NCBI GenBank assembly: GCA_048498395.1
Contig: JBEHYB010000086.1
Location: forward strand, 1 to 9,411
Reading direction: 5' to 3'
From: Micavibrio_B sp048498395
Lineage (GTDB): Bacteria; Pseudomonadota; Alphaproteobacteria; Micavibrionales; Micavibrionaceae
Length of the DNA stretch: 9,411 bases
Numbering within the stretch: the first letter of the stretch is position 1; the number at the start of each line of letters is the position of its first letter. Of this stretch, positions 1 to 7,594 are shown piece by piece. A program made the position numbers and the translations under genes. The notes beneath the pieces were generated by a model, which saw nothing but the letters and a program-made list of their open reading frames with translations, was not told the DNA's origin and did not search any database.

Positions 1-499
1 TCGCGCCGCCGGCGACGACGCGATACGCGCGCAGAAGCGCGATCTTCAAAATCCGGATTTCCAGCCCTTCCATAATCTCGGCTTCCTCGTCGTTCATATG
101 ATCGTAACCGCATATATGCAGGAAGCCGTGGATCAGAAGATGGGTCAGGTGATGTTTGAACGGGATGCCGGTCTCAGCCGCTTCGCGCTCGATCGTCTCG
201 AAGGCGAGGACAATATCGCCGATCGGAACTTCTGCCGCCGGAATAGACTCGATATCCGGCCAGATCTGGAAGGAGAGGACATTGGTCGGTTTGTTTTTCT
301 CGCGGAACTGTTTGTTCAGTTTTTTGATTTTCCGGTCGTTCGTGTAGACGATCGATACCTGCGGCTTCGCTTTGCTTTTTCCTTTGACCTGTTTCCAGGT
401 CTGCAAAAGGATTTCATCCGACAATTTCGGCAGGCCCAGCCGTTTTTTCGACCAGGAAGATTCCTCGATCAGGATTTCGGTGGAAAGGGGCGCGGTCAT
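1..499 (-). CDS. ybeY: Endoribonuclease / rRNA maturation factor YbeY (3' end cut by window)
   Basis: YbeY is a zinc-dependent single-strand endoribonuclease acting in 16S rRNA 3'-end maturation and 70S ribosome quality control in the cytoplasm. The visible 166 residues carry the family signature HGFLHICGYDH, with zinc ligands His124, His128 and His134, preceded by the expected segment VLSFQIWPDIE near residues 74-84. No stop codon is reached before the window edge; the frame runs past the usual end of the metal-binding helix into LRAYRVVAGGA, so only a short C-terminal tail is missing. The ATG at 499 overlaps the phoH TGA in a 4-base ATGA, which indicates translational coupling; YbeY and PhoH/YbeZ are known partners. 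Nothing in the visible part suggests loss of function. Identification is secure. Confidence 0.95.
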   Translation of the reverse strand, partial: MTAPLSTEILIEESSWSKKRLGLPKLSDEILLQTWKQVKGKSKAKPQVSIVYTNDRKIKKLNKQFREKNKPTNVLSFQIWPDIESIPAAEVPIGDIVLAFETIEREAAETGIPFKHHLTHLLIHGFLHICGYDHMNDEEAEIMEGLEIRILKIALLRAYRVVAGGA

Positions 500-1488
500 A
501 GATGGGATTCGTCGTAGGCCTGAAGGATCTTGCCGACAAGTTTATGACGCACGACATCCTTGTTGTTGAACTCGACAATCGCGATATCGCTGATGCCGCT
601 TAAGACCAGCAAAGCTTCCTTGAGACCGGAGGTCTGGCCGTTGAGCAGGTCGGTCTGGGACGGGTCGCCGGTAATGACCATGCGTGTATCTTCACCCATA
701 CGGCTTAGAAACATTTTCATCTGTGATGTTGTTGTGTTTTGCGCTTCATCGAGCAGCACATAGGCGCGGCTCAATGTACGGCCGCGCATAAAAGCAAGGG
801 GCGCGATTTCAATTTCGCCGCGCTCGAGCATTTTCTCGACGCGTTCGGCTCCGAGGAAATCATAGAGCGCGTCATAGATCGGGCGCAGATAGGGATCGAT
901 CTTCTCGCGCATGTCGCCGGGCAGGAAACCGAGCTTTTCGCCGGCCTCGACCGCGGGGCGCGTGAAGACGAGGCGGTCAATTTTATTCTGCTCGTACATT
1001 TCAACGGCAGCCGCGACGGCGAGATAGGTTTTACCCGTACCGGCCGGGCCGATGCCGAAGATCATTTCATTGTGGCGCAGGGCCTGAATATATTTGGCCT
1101 GGGTCGGCGTGCGGGCGACAAGACTTTTCTTGCGGGTGGAAAGCGCGATCTGTTCGGGAGAATTCTCTGCTGGCTTGCCGTTCATTTTTACAACCTTCTC
1201 ATTGCTGTTCTTCTGTTGCGCAAAGCGGATTGCGCCATCGATATCGGCATTGGTCAATTCTCTGCCTTTCTGGATATGTTTCCACATCCATTTCAAAACA
1301 TTGTCGGCGATGGCGGTGTTTTCCGCATTGCCTGAGAGCGATAACGTATTGCCCCTGTCCGAAATCTGGACATCGAGTGTTTTCTCAATGTAAGTGATGT
1401 GGGAATTATGTTCGCCGTAAAGCAGGGGAACGAGGGACAGGTCGTCGAATTCTAAAGTTGTTGCTATAGCAGGCTCCAATCCATTCAA
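496..1488 (-). CDS. phoH: Housekeeping PhoH / YbeZ family ATPase, TTG start
   Basis: A cytoplasmic P-loop ATPase of the PhoH/YbeZ family, thought to act with YbeY in RNA processing. Of 330 residues, about 20-92 form the KH-like N-terminal domain and about 126-325 the ATPase domain. All motifs are canonical: Walker A GPAGTGKT (147-154), FTRPAVEAGEKLGFLPGD (175-192), RGRTL (235-239), Walker B VLLDEAQN (244-251), GDPSQTD (274-280) and a closing VVRHKLV. The length is normal for the family. The start is TTG at 1488: an in-frame TAG lies at 1504-1506, and the nearby ATG at 1482-1484 is in another frame. No clear Shine-Dalgarno sequence precedes it. A second in-frame TTG lies nine bases downstream and could be the real start. 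It follows the 343-aa orphan by 50 bp and overlaps ybeY. Confidence 0.96.
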   Translation of the reverse strand: MNGLEPAIATTLEFDDLSLVPLLYGEHNSHITYIEKTLDVQISDRGNTLSLSGNAENTAIADNVLKWMWKHIQKGRELTNADIDGAIRFAQQKNSNEKVVKMNGKPAENSPEQIALSTRKKSLVARTPTQAKYIQALRHNEMIFGIGPAGTGKTYLAVAAAVEMYEQNKIDRLVFTRPAVEAGEKLGFLPGDMREKIDPYLRPIYDALYDFLGAERVEKMLERGEIEIAPLAFMRGRTLSRAYVLLDEAQNTTTSQMKMFLSRMGEDTRMVITGDPSQTDLLNGQTSGLKEALLVLSGISDIAIVEFNNKDVVRHKLVGKILQAYDESHL

Positions 1489-1505
1489 AATGGGTATTGA
1501 AACCT

Positions 1506-1511
1506 ATTATA
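1506..1511 (-). promoter_or_regulatory. Possible internal promoter (-10 box) for phoH-ybeY
   Basis: Read on the minus strand, the 50-bp gap before phoH contains a perfect TATAAT. No good -35 element sits at 17 bp; the best match is TTAACT at about 19 bp. If used, the transcript would begin near 1499, only about ten bases before the TTG start, which would fit the missing Shine-Dalgarno sequence. One perfect hexamer in AT-rich sequence can be chance, so this is tentative. Its value would be to let phoH and ybeY be expressed apart from the upstream genes. Confidence 0.3.
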
Positions 1512-1538
1512 GCACAAATTCGGGCCGGAAAGTTAAAT

Positions 1539-2570
1539 TTATTCATCCATATTAAAGTGCCTGACGGTGCGTCTGGCATCTCTGACGGCAAAAGGCGTTC
1601 TTTTGCGGCGCGGTGAATCTTCCCTTTCGGCTTTGCGCGGGGCTTCCACAAGCTGCAGGTGGTTCTTGTAGTCTTTCCCAAACATGCCTTTCAGGCGTTC
1701 TTCGTCAAGCGTCTGCTTGGCAACCCGAAGTTCAAAACGCAATTGAGCCTTGATGAAGGGAATGCCTTCATCGACCAGCCGCGCAAACTGTTTTCCAATC
1801 AGAAATGCCATGTGAACATTTGCGGGCTCTCCGGCCATGTCCAGGCAATGTTTGTGAATGGAAGGAGAAAATTTAATTCCAAGTTCCTGCGTCAGGAATT
1901 GTGTCAGTTTCAAATAGCCTGACTGACTCTCGCCCTGAAAAGCCGAGATGTCGGAGTCTTCATGGAACTTGATGCGTCCCGTACTCATCTTTTCAGACGG
2001 ATCCGTATCTGATGCTTCGATGTGGCCGCCGTTCATCCAGAAATCCTTGACGCGATTGGCCGACATTTTATTCGCAGCCGCAGCCGTGATAAAAGCAACT
2101 TTGAACTCCGGTTCGCTATTCGTGACTTTTTTAAACTCTTCGAGCGTGTCTGAAACGAGTTCCTGCGTATTGAGATACAGAAGATCGTCATTGCGGTATG
2201 AACGGAAAATATTTCTAAACGCCATGACGGTCGCTTCCGCGAAAATAGGATCATGGCAATATACGTTCAGGACACGATCCTGAGCCGTGCGGTGGGCGGG
2301 AATATAGAGATAGATATGCCGCGATTCCGGCTGGGTTGCATTCAGCGAAGTTACGAATCTTCTGATAGTCGGTATAAAGTTAGCGTCATGAAACGGAATA
2401 TCAGTCTTGGTTCCGTTGTAATGATCGCCCACCCGCAACTTCAGCGGCAGGTTTTCAGGGTAAGTCCCAGGGGTCGGCTCTTTCAGATAATTTTTATATT
2501 CTGCAGAAAAAGAAGTTTCTTCATCGGCTTCGATAAAGAGCGCCTTTAAAGCCAGGTTGTTCTGAGACAT
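1539..2570 (-). CDS. Uncharacterised 343-aa protein between the PhoH paralogue cluster and phoH
   Basis: I do not recognise a family. The protein is soluble, with no signal peptide or membrane segment. Residues 1-60 are polar. About 84-165 alternate hydrophobic strands and helices (HIYLYIPAHR, then EFKVAFITAAAANK at 156-168), suggesting an alpha/beta domain. The tail from about 310 is strongly basic and probably disordered (PRKAEREDSPRRKRTPFAVR), as in nucleic-acid-binding tails. There is no Walker A or B motif, and I could not align it to PhoH by eye, unlike its upstream neighbours. The ATG at 2570 is preceded by AGGA at suitable spacing. It lies 47 bp after PhoH-2 and 50 bp before phoH, so it is probably co-transcribed with them. 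Association with PhoH or RNA is an inference from context and the basic tail only. Confidence 0.85.
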   Translation of the reverse strand: MSQNNLALKALFIEADEETSFSAEYKNYLKEPTPGTYPENLPLKLRVGDHYNGTKTDIPFHDANFIPTIRRFVTSLNATQPESRHIYLYIPAHRTAQDRVLNVYCHDPIFAEATVMAFRNIFRSYRNDDLLYLNTQELVSDTLEEFKKVTNSEPEFKVAFITAAAANKMSANRVKDFWMNGGHIEASDTDPSEKMSTGRIKFHEDSDISAFQGESQSGYLKLTQFLTQELGIKFSPSIHKHCLDMAGEPANVHMAFLIGKQFARLVDEGIPFIKAQLRFELRVAKQTLDEERLKGMFGKDYKNHLQLVEAPRKAEREDSPRRKRTPFAVRDARRTVRHFNMDE

Positions 2571-2617
2571 ATTCTTGTTTTCCTGTTGTGAGGTTACGCT
2601 CGGTACTCAGTCCATTC

Positions 2618-3523
2618 TTAGGGAGCTTTAGGCGCAGCAAGGGCCGCCGTGGCCTGCGGCTTGGCAAAAGTCTTGCCTGCGGCGAGATCGTCCTTGATCC
2701 TCGCGCATTCATCGAGCATTTCCGCGATGAGCGGGTGGCGAACGATATCCGCTTTGCTGAACGAATAGCTGAAGAACTTGGCGGCCATTTCAGGATTGGT
2801 AGCTGCATGGAAAGCAAATCTTGCGCGCAAAGCCTCGTTGATAAAGGTCATGCCGTCGAGTTCCCTGTGTTTTAGCTGGATATCGACCTGATTGGCATCG
2901 CCTGCGAACACCATCTGTCCATCGGGGCCCAGGCGTGTGATCATCATTTCAAGCAATGCATTATTGACGTTCTGGGCTTCGTCGACGATGACAAATCCAT
3001 TAAGCGTGCGGCCCCGCAGATAAGCGAGTGGTTCCACTTGAATGATTTTGCTTTCCAGCAACTGAGCTGTCATCTGGTGACCTATCATGTCGGCCAGATC
3101 ATCTACGATCGGACGAAGGTAAGGGGCAATTTTCTCGTTAACATCGCCGGGGATGAAGCCCAGTCTTTCGCCCTGCGCTTCAACAGCCGGGCGTGTGACG
3201 ATAAGGTTCTTCGCTGTTCCGCTCAAGAGAGCGTAGACACCGGCAGCGAGCGCGGTAAATGTTTTGGATGTACCGCCGGGACCGTCGAGTTCGCCGTAAA
3301 CGCATTTCAGGACCCCGTCAAAAGCGGCTTTCTGCGCCGCGTTTTTGGCAATGACCGGGCGATCGAGTTTGATATCGGATGAAGCCATGTTTCTCGGGTC
3401 GATCATCATCAGCGGGTCGTTGCTCTGACTTGCTGATTTATTGAATTGTCTGTCGGCATCTGCCTGTAATTGGTCGAAATTGTTGACCGGTTTTATTTTC
3501 AGTGTGCGTTTGCCTTGTGACAT
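2618..3523 (-). CDS. Second PhoH-family ATPase (PhoH-2) with altered Walker A
   Basis: A PhoH-family P-loop protein of 301 residues. About 55-270 match the PhoH ATPase domain motif by motif: P-loop GPGGTSKT (81-88), VTRPAVEAQGERLGFIPGD (109-127), YLRGRTLNG (168-176), Walker B VIVDEAQN (178-185), AGDANQVD (207-214) and IVRHPLIAEML (260-270). The N-terminal 50 residues are polar and too short for the full KH-like domain of the housekeeping copy; the last 25 are Ala/Pro/Lys rich. The oddity is Ser86 where the P-loop normally has its last glycine, just before the catalytic Lys87; the other motifs are kept, so nucleotide binding is plausible but may be altered. The ATG at 3523 follows a good AGGAGAG. 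It sits 23 bp after the 612-aa gene. PhoH membership is secure; its role, distinct from the copy at 496-1488, is not known. Confidence 0.93.
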   Translation of the reverse strand: MSQGKRTLKIKPVNNFDQLQADADRQFNKSASQSNDPLMMIDPRNMASSDIKLDRPVIAKNAAQKAAFDGVLKCVYGELDGPGGTSKTFTALAAGVYALLSGTAKNLIVTRPAVEAQGERLGFIPGDVNEKIAPYLRPIVDDLADMIGHQMTAQLLESKIIQVEPLAYLRGRTLNGFVIVDEAQNVNNALLEMMITRLGPDGQMVFAGDANQVDIQLKHRELDGMTFINEALRARFAFHAATNPEMAAKFFSYSFSKADIVRHPLIAEMLDECARIKDDLAAGKTFAKPQATAALAAPKAP

Positions 3524-3546
3524 TTTGGTACTCTCCTGTTTGTATT

Positions 3547-5385
3547 TTATTTTTGTTCCGGTGACGGGAACAGGGTTGATTGTTGTGATATAATTTGCGG
3601 TGGCTTGTTATGGCCGTTCATCAGCATTCTTTCGATCAGCGGATTTTTCGGACGTTCCTGATCTTCAGGCAGGAAGCCGGCGACCATTCTTGCGTAGCCC
3701 GGATCCTTCGTCAGTGTGTCGAAGAAGAATTTATAATTCGAGGCGTAGCCGAGATCGTTATATTTTTCATCATTGCCGACAAACGCGATCCTGGTGGTCG
3801 AGGTGTCGGGCAGTTTGCTGATGACGTTCCAGAGTTGCTCGTAAGTATATTCCTGCGCGCCGTTCAGCAGGATGAAAGCCTGTCTGCATTCTTCGCCCGG
3901 ATTTAACGGCGTATCCGTAATTTCAATCCTGTTCTCGTCAGATAATTTATCCCGGATGGCGCGGCCTTTGGCCGGATCGCCATGACCGAGAAGAAAATCG
4001 ATTTCTTCGACGACATCGCGCATATGATTGAAATGGTCGGCAGCCCCGGCGACGATAATTTTATGATATTGCTTGCGCTTCAGGTTATCGAGCGCGTGAT
4101 AAACAATCGGGCGGACTTTTGAATCCTGCGCCGCTTCATCGGGGGCGGCGACAGTCATCGACAACACAACAGACTTATCATTAAAAGCCTTCATCAGCGT
4201 AACATCGCCGGTTGAAAATCTATCGAGGACTTTGTCTTCGGATTTGAGCGTGTGTTTTTCGTCGATACGCGGCAGGCTGAACTGCACGGGTTCCGGACCT
4301 TTTGGAGTCAGCTGTTTTTTAGGATTGAGCACGGAATTGATTGTCGCGTTCGTACTGCGCGAGCGTGAAATATCGCCTTTGTTTGCATGGTCAAAGGCCT
4401 TGGTCACGCTCGCCTGATCCATGCGCTTTAACTGCCCGAGCTGCGCCAGATGCGCGAGACGGTTCAGGCCTTTCATGATCTGGTTTTGAATAAGTTCCGT
4501 TCTTTTCGGATCGGCAAAGATGGGAAGGCTGACAGTAATAAACTGTTCGCTCTGGCTGGCCCTGAAGCTTGCGCCGCCAAAAGCCGCGAGTTGGAAAACC
4601 TGTTGCGTTGTACTGCGCTTGCCGAAAGGGATGGTGGCTTTCAGCTCTCTGAGACCCGGAATATCGTTGCGATTGAATTCGCGTTCCTCGAAATGCGTCG
4701 GCAGAATGCTTCTGACGCCCGTATCGGCGGGTTTCGCGGCCGGGTTCTTTCTGAGATTTCTTGTTTCGGTCGTGTAGGCGTTTCGCGTTGTCCTATACAG
4801 ATTGCTCAACGCCTGATTGTCTAGAATGGTGAATTTCGGATCGGCGGCGAAGCTCCGGAATATGATCTCCATGATCTCGCCATCGGGCAAAGACTTGGAT
4901 TTGATCGTCAGCATGTTATCTTCGAGCGTAATAGAGAGATCTTCTTTGGATCTTTTCAGTTTGGAGTCGAGATAATAAGTAATCGCTCTCTTGATGAATT
5001 CTATGTATTTTGGCTGTTCGGTGGCTTGATCGTTAAGCGCGACCTGCTTCAGCCATGTCACATTATCATTATTGGGGGCTTGCGTTTCGGTGCCGGCCTT
5101 TTTGATGCGGGCATTGCTGATAACACCGCCGCTTTGCAAATTCTTGAGAGAAGGTTCCAGTTCGTTAAAGGCTTTGCATGCATTTTGATATAAATCTTCG
5201 CGGTTTGTCTCGAAGACGAATGTAAAAGTATGACCGATATAGCTGATTGCATATTCATCATCCGCGGCGACATGCGTGCGCGCGAGCTGGGCGGCTACAT
5301 TCTCCAGATTTTTCTTTTGATCCGGCGTTATGGTTTCTTTGAAGCCCATCGTGTATCTTTTTTGAAAATCAGGCGCTGTCATCAT
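3547..5385 (-). CDS. 612-aa protein: KH-like repeats plus catalytically dead PhoH-like domain
   Basis: No named family is recognised, but the C-terminal part (about 388-587) follows PhoH in order: KIIVAGAAD (442-450) for RLVFTRPAV, RIEITDTPLNPGEECRQAFI (486-505) before LLNGAQ (506-511) for LLDEAQ, TRIAFVGNDEKYNDLG (531-546) for TRMVITGDPSQTDLLNG, and KNPLIERML (580-588) for the closing RHPLIAEML of PhoH-2. Walker B Asp-Glu has become Asn508-Gly509. The P-loop glycines are gone, though Lys423 lies 24 residues before the TRP-equivalent, as the P-loop Lys does in both true PhoH copies. Ahead of this, about 45-98, 146-203 and 274-338 each resemble the PhoH KH-like domain; the third is clearest, ending VTKAFDHANK against IDGAIRFAQQ. 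The ATG overlaps the upstream TGA (ATGA). It is probably an RNA-binding or scaffolding paralogue without ATPase activity. Existence of the gene is secure; the homology was read by eye. Confidence 0.85.
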   Translation of the reverse strand: MMTAPDFQKRYTMGFKETITPDQKKNLENVAAQLARTHVAADDEYAISYIGHTFTFVFETNREDLYQNACKAFNELEPSLKNLQSGGVISNARIKKAGTETQAPNNDNVTWLKQVALNDQATEQPKYIEFIKRAITYYLDSKLKRSKEDLSITLEDNMLTIKSKSLPDGEIMEIIFRSFAADPKFTILDNQALSNLYRTTRNAYTTETRNLRKNPAAKPADTGVRSILPTHFEEREFNRNDIPGLRELKATIPFGKRSTTQQVFQLAAFGGASFRASQSEQFITVSLPIFADPKRTELIQNQIMKGLNRLAHLAQLGQLKRMDQASVTKAFDHANKGDISRSRSTNATINSVLNPKKQLTPKGPEPVQFSLPRIDEKHTLKSEDKVLDRFSTGDVTLMKAFNDKSVVLSMTVAAPDEAAQDSKVRPIVYHALDNLKRKQYHKIIVAGAADHFNHMRDVVEEIDFLLGHGDPAKGRAIRDKLSDENRIEITDTPLNPGEECRQAFILLNGAQEYTYEQLWNVISKLPDTSTTRIAFVGNDEKYNDLGYASNYKFFFDTLTKDPGYARMVAGFLPEDQERPKNPLIERMLMNGHNKPPQIISQQSTLFPSPEQK

Positions 5386-6011
5386 GGTTTTAATTCCAAA
5401 GTCGTTACGCCCGGCTCTTTGTTTAAAAGCCTTCTTGCATGGCTGAAGCCATTGTCCGGGTTGCCGTCATCCTTGCCGCAGATCAGCATTTTACTGTCCT
5501 GGCCGAGAATATTGTAAAGCGCGCGCATTTCATGTTTTTTGAAAAGATCGGCATTGCTGACAAGAATGGTCGCCTGAATAAAAGCTGGGACGCTGAGCGA
5601 TTCAGGCGAAGCCTGCTCGATAATGCGGGCATGGGTTAGATTGGTGATTTGTAGATCGCTCAGTATTTGTTTCAGGGCTTTCATAAAAACCGGACGTGCA
5701 TCGACAGCGGCATCCGGTGCTAGCAGGATCAGTTTGGAACTTGTGCCGTTTAATAAATTATCGAGTGCCTTGATCATCGTGGCGGATACGGCTTTTTTGG
5801 CATCGTTACTTGCGATCAGGCAGACATCGCCCTTGGCACAGTCTTTCAGCAAATCCGCGTAGTGATCATTGTAAAATTCGAGCCGTGACAGTGTGTGGGG
5901 TTCGTCGGCGATGCGTTGAATAAAAGGGGATTTCCGCGCCAGTAATTGTTCATCGGCGGCGGCATCGTTGTAGAGTTTTTCTATCTGTGCAGCTAATGCA
6001 AGTCCAGACAC
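5382..6011 (-). CDS. 209-aa degenerate PhoH-like protein
   Basis: A small cytoplasmic protein with no named family. Residues about 50-207 can be laid on the PhoH ATPase domain: GDVCLIASNDAKKAVSATM (61-79) in the P-loop position with all glycines lost but Lys72/73 kept, KLILLAPDAAVDARPVFM (93-110) for RLVFTRPAVEAGEKLGFL, ATILVSNADL (147-156) for AYVLLDEAQN, SKMLICG (173-179) for TRMVITG, and PGVTTLEL near the end for DIAIVEF. Walker B Asp-Glu is replaced by Ser152-Asn153, so ATP hydrolysis is not expected. The motif ALDNL after the P-loop position is shared with the 612-aa neighbour, which suggests those two are closest relatives. The start is GTG at 6011 with AGGA about ten bases upstream. 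It follows the miaB stop by 29 bp and overlaps the next gene by ATGA. The gene is well supported; PhoH ancestry is an inference. Confidence 0.82.
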   Translation of the reverse strand: MSGLALAAQIEKLYNDAAADEQLLARKSPFIQRIADEPHTLSRLEFYNDHYADLLKDCAKGDVCLIASNDAKKAVSATMIKALDNLLNGTSSKLILLAPDAAVDARPVFMKALKQILSDLQITNLTHARIIEQASPESLSVPAFIQATILVSNADLFKKHEMRALYNILGQDSKMLICGKDDGNPDNGFSHARRLLNKEPGVTTLELKP

Positions 6012-6040
6012 AACGCAGTTTCCTGTTCAGAGGATATCGA

Positions 6041-7396
<1,356 letters not shown>

Positions 7397-7407
7397 TATT
7401 GGAAGGG

Positions 7408-7436
7408 GTTATAAAGCATGATAATGTCAGTTTCAC
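7408..7436 (-). promoter_or_regulatory. Candidate promoter for miaB and the downstream block
   Basis: On the minus strand a GTGAAA element (7431-7436, 4 of 6 matches to TTGACA) and TATAAC (7408-7413, 5 of 6 matches to TATAAT) are separated by 17 bp. Transcription would start near 7401, leaving about four bases before the miaB ATG, consistent with the absence of a ribosome-binding site. The match is moderate and the region AT-rich. Confidence 0.4.
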
Positions 7437-7453
7437 TAAAAATAATAACAACA

Positions 7454-7588
7454 CCCGTCATCCCCGCGGCATCATGGCGAAGCCATGATTGGCACGGCGG
7501 GGATCCAGTAAAGAGAACCGCTTTGCGGTTCACATATATGCTGGGTCCCCGTTCACGCTCGCCTGCGGCTCACTGACGGGGATGACAG
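7454..7588. repeat. Nested palindromic intergenic repeat (GTCATCCCCG type)
   Basis: The outer arms are a perfect 10-bp inverted repeat, GTCATCCCCG at 7457-7466 and its complement at 7577-7586. Inside are a second arm pair, GGGGATCCAG (7499-7508) with CTGGGTCCCC (7541-7550), one mismatch that is a G.U pair in RNA, and two perfect small hairpins: 7471-7489 (8-bp stem, GAA loop) and 7515-7531 (7-bp stem, TTT loop). This has the look of the dispersed GTCATCCC...GGGATCCAG palindromes scattered between genes in many proteobacteria; only one copy is in the window, so dispersal is inferred. It lies in the divergent region between miaB and the dehydrogenase, and its right arm ends six bases before that gene's ATG, so it forms most of the dehydrogenase leader. 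It encodes no evident protein. Confidence 0.8.
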
Positions 7589-7594
7589 TGAAAA

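Noticed and set aside
98..517. A 139-aa plus-strand open frame opposite ybeY
   Set aside because: It is antisense to the YbeY zinc motif region; the minus-strand protein is clearly real.
739..1335. A 198-aa plus-strand open frame opposite phoH
   Set aside because: It lies wholly antisense to a fully conserved phoH with all motifs, has no recognisable domain or ribosome-binding site, and is explained by phoH codon use.
1539..2570. The 343-aa protein as a fourth divergent PhoH
   Set aside because: I could not find the ordered series of PhoH motifs in it as in its neighbours. A very distant relation is not excluded.
3547..6011. The 612-aa and 209-aa genes as decaying phoH pseudogenes
   Set aside because: Both are long uninterrupted frames with an ATGA overlap and sensible spacing. 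The losses fall on catalytic residues while the structural pattern is kept, which argues for maintained inactive paralogues.
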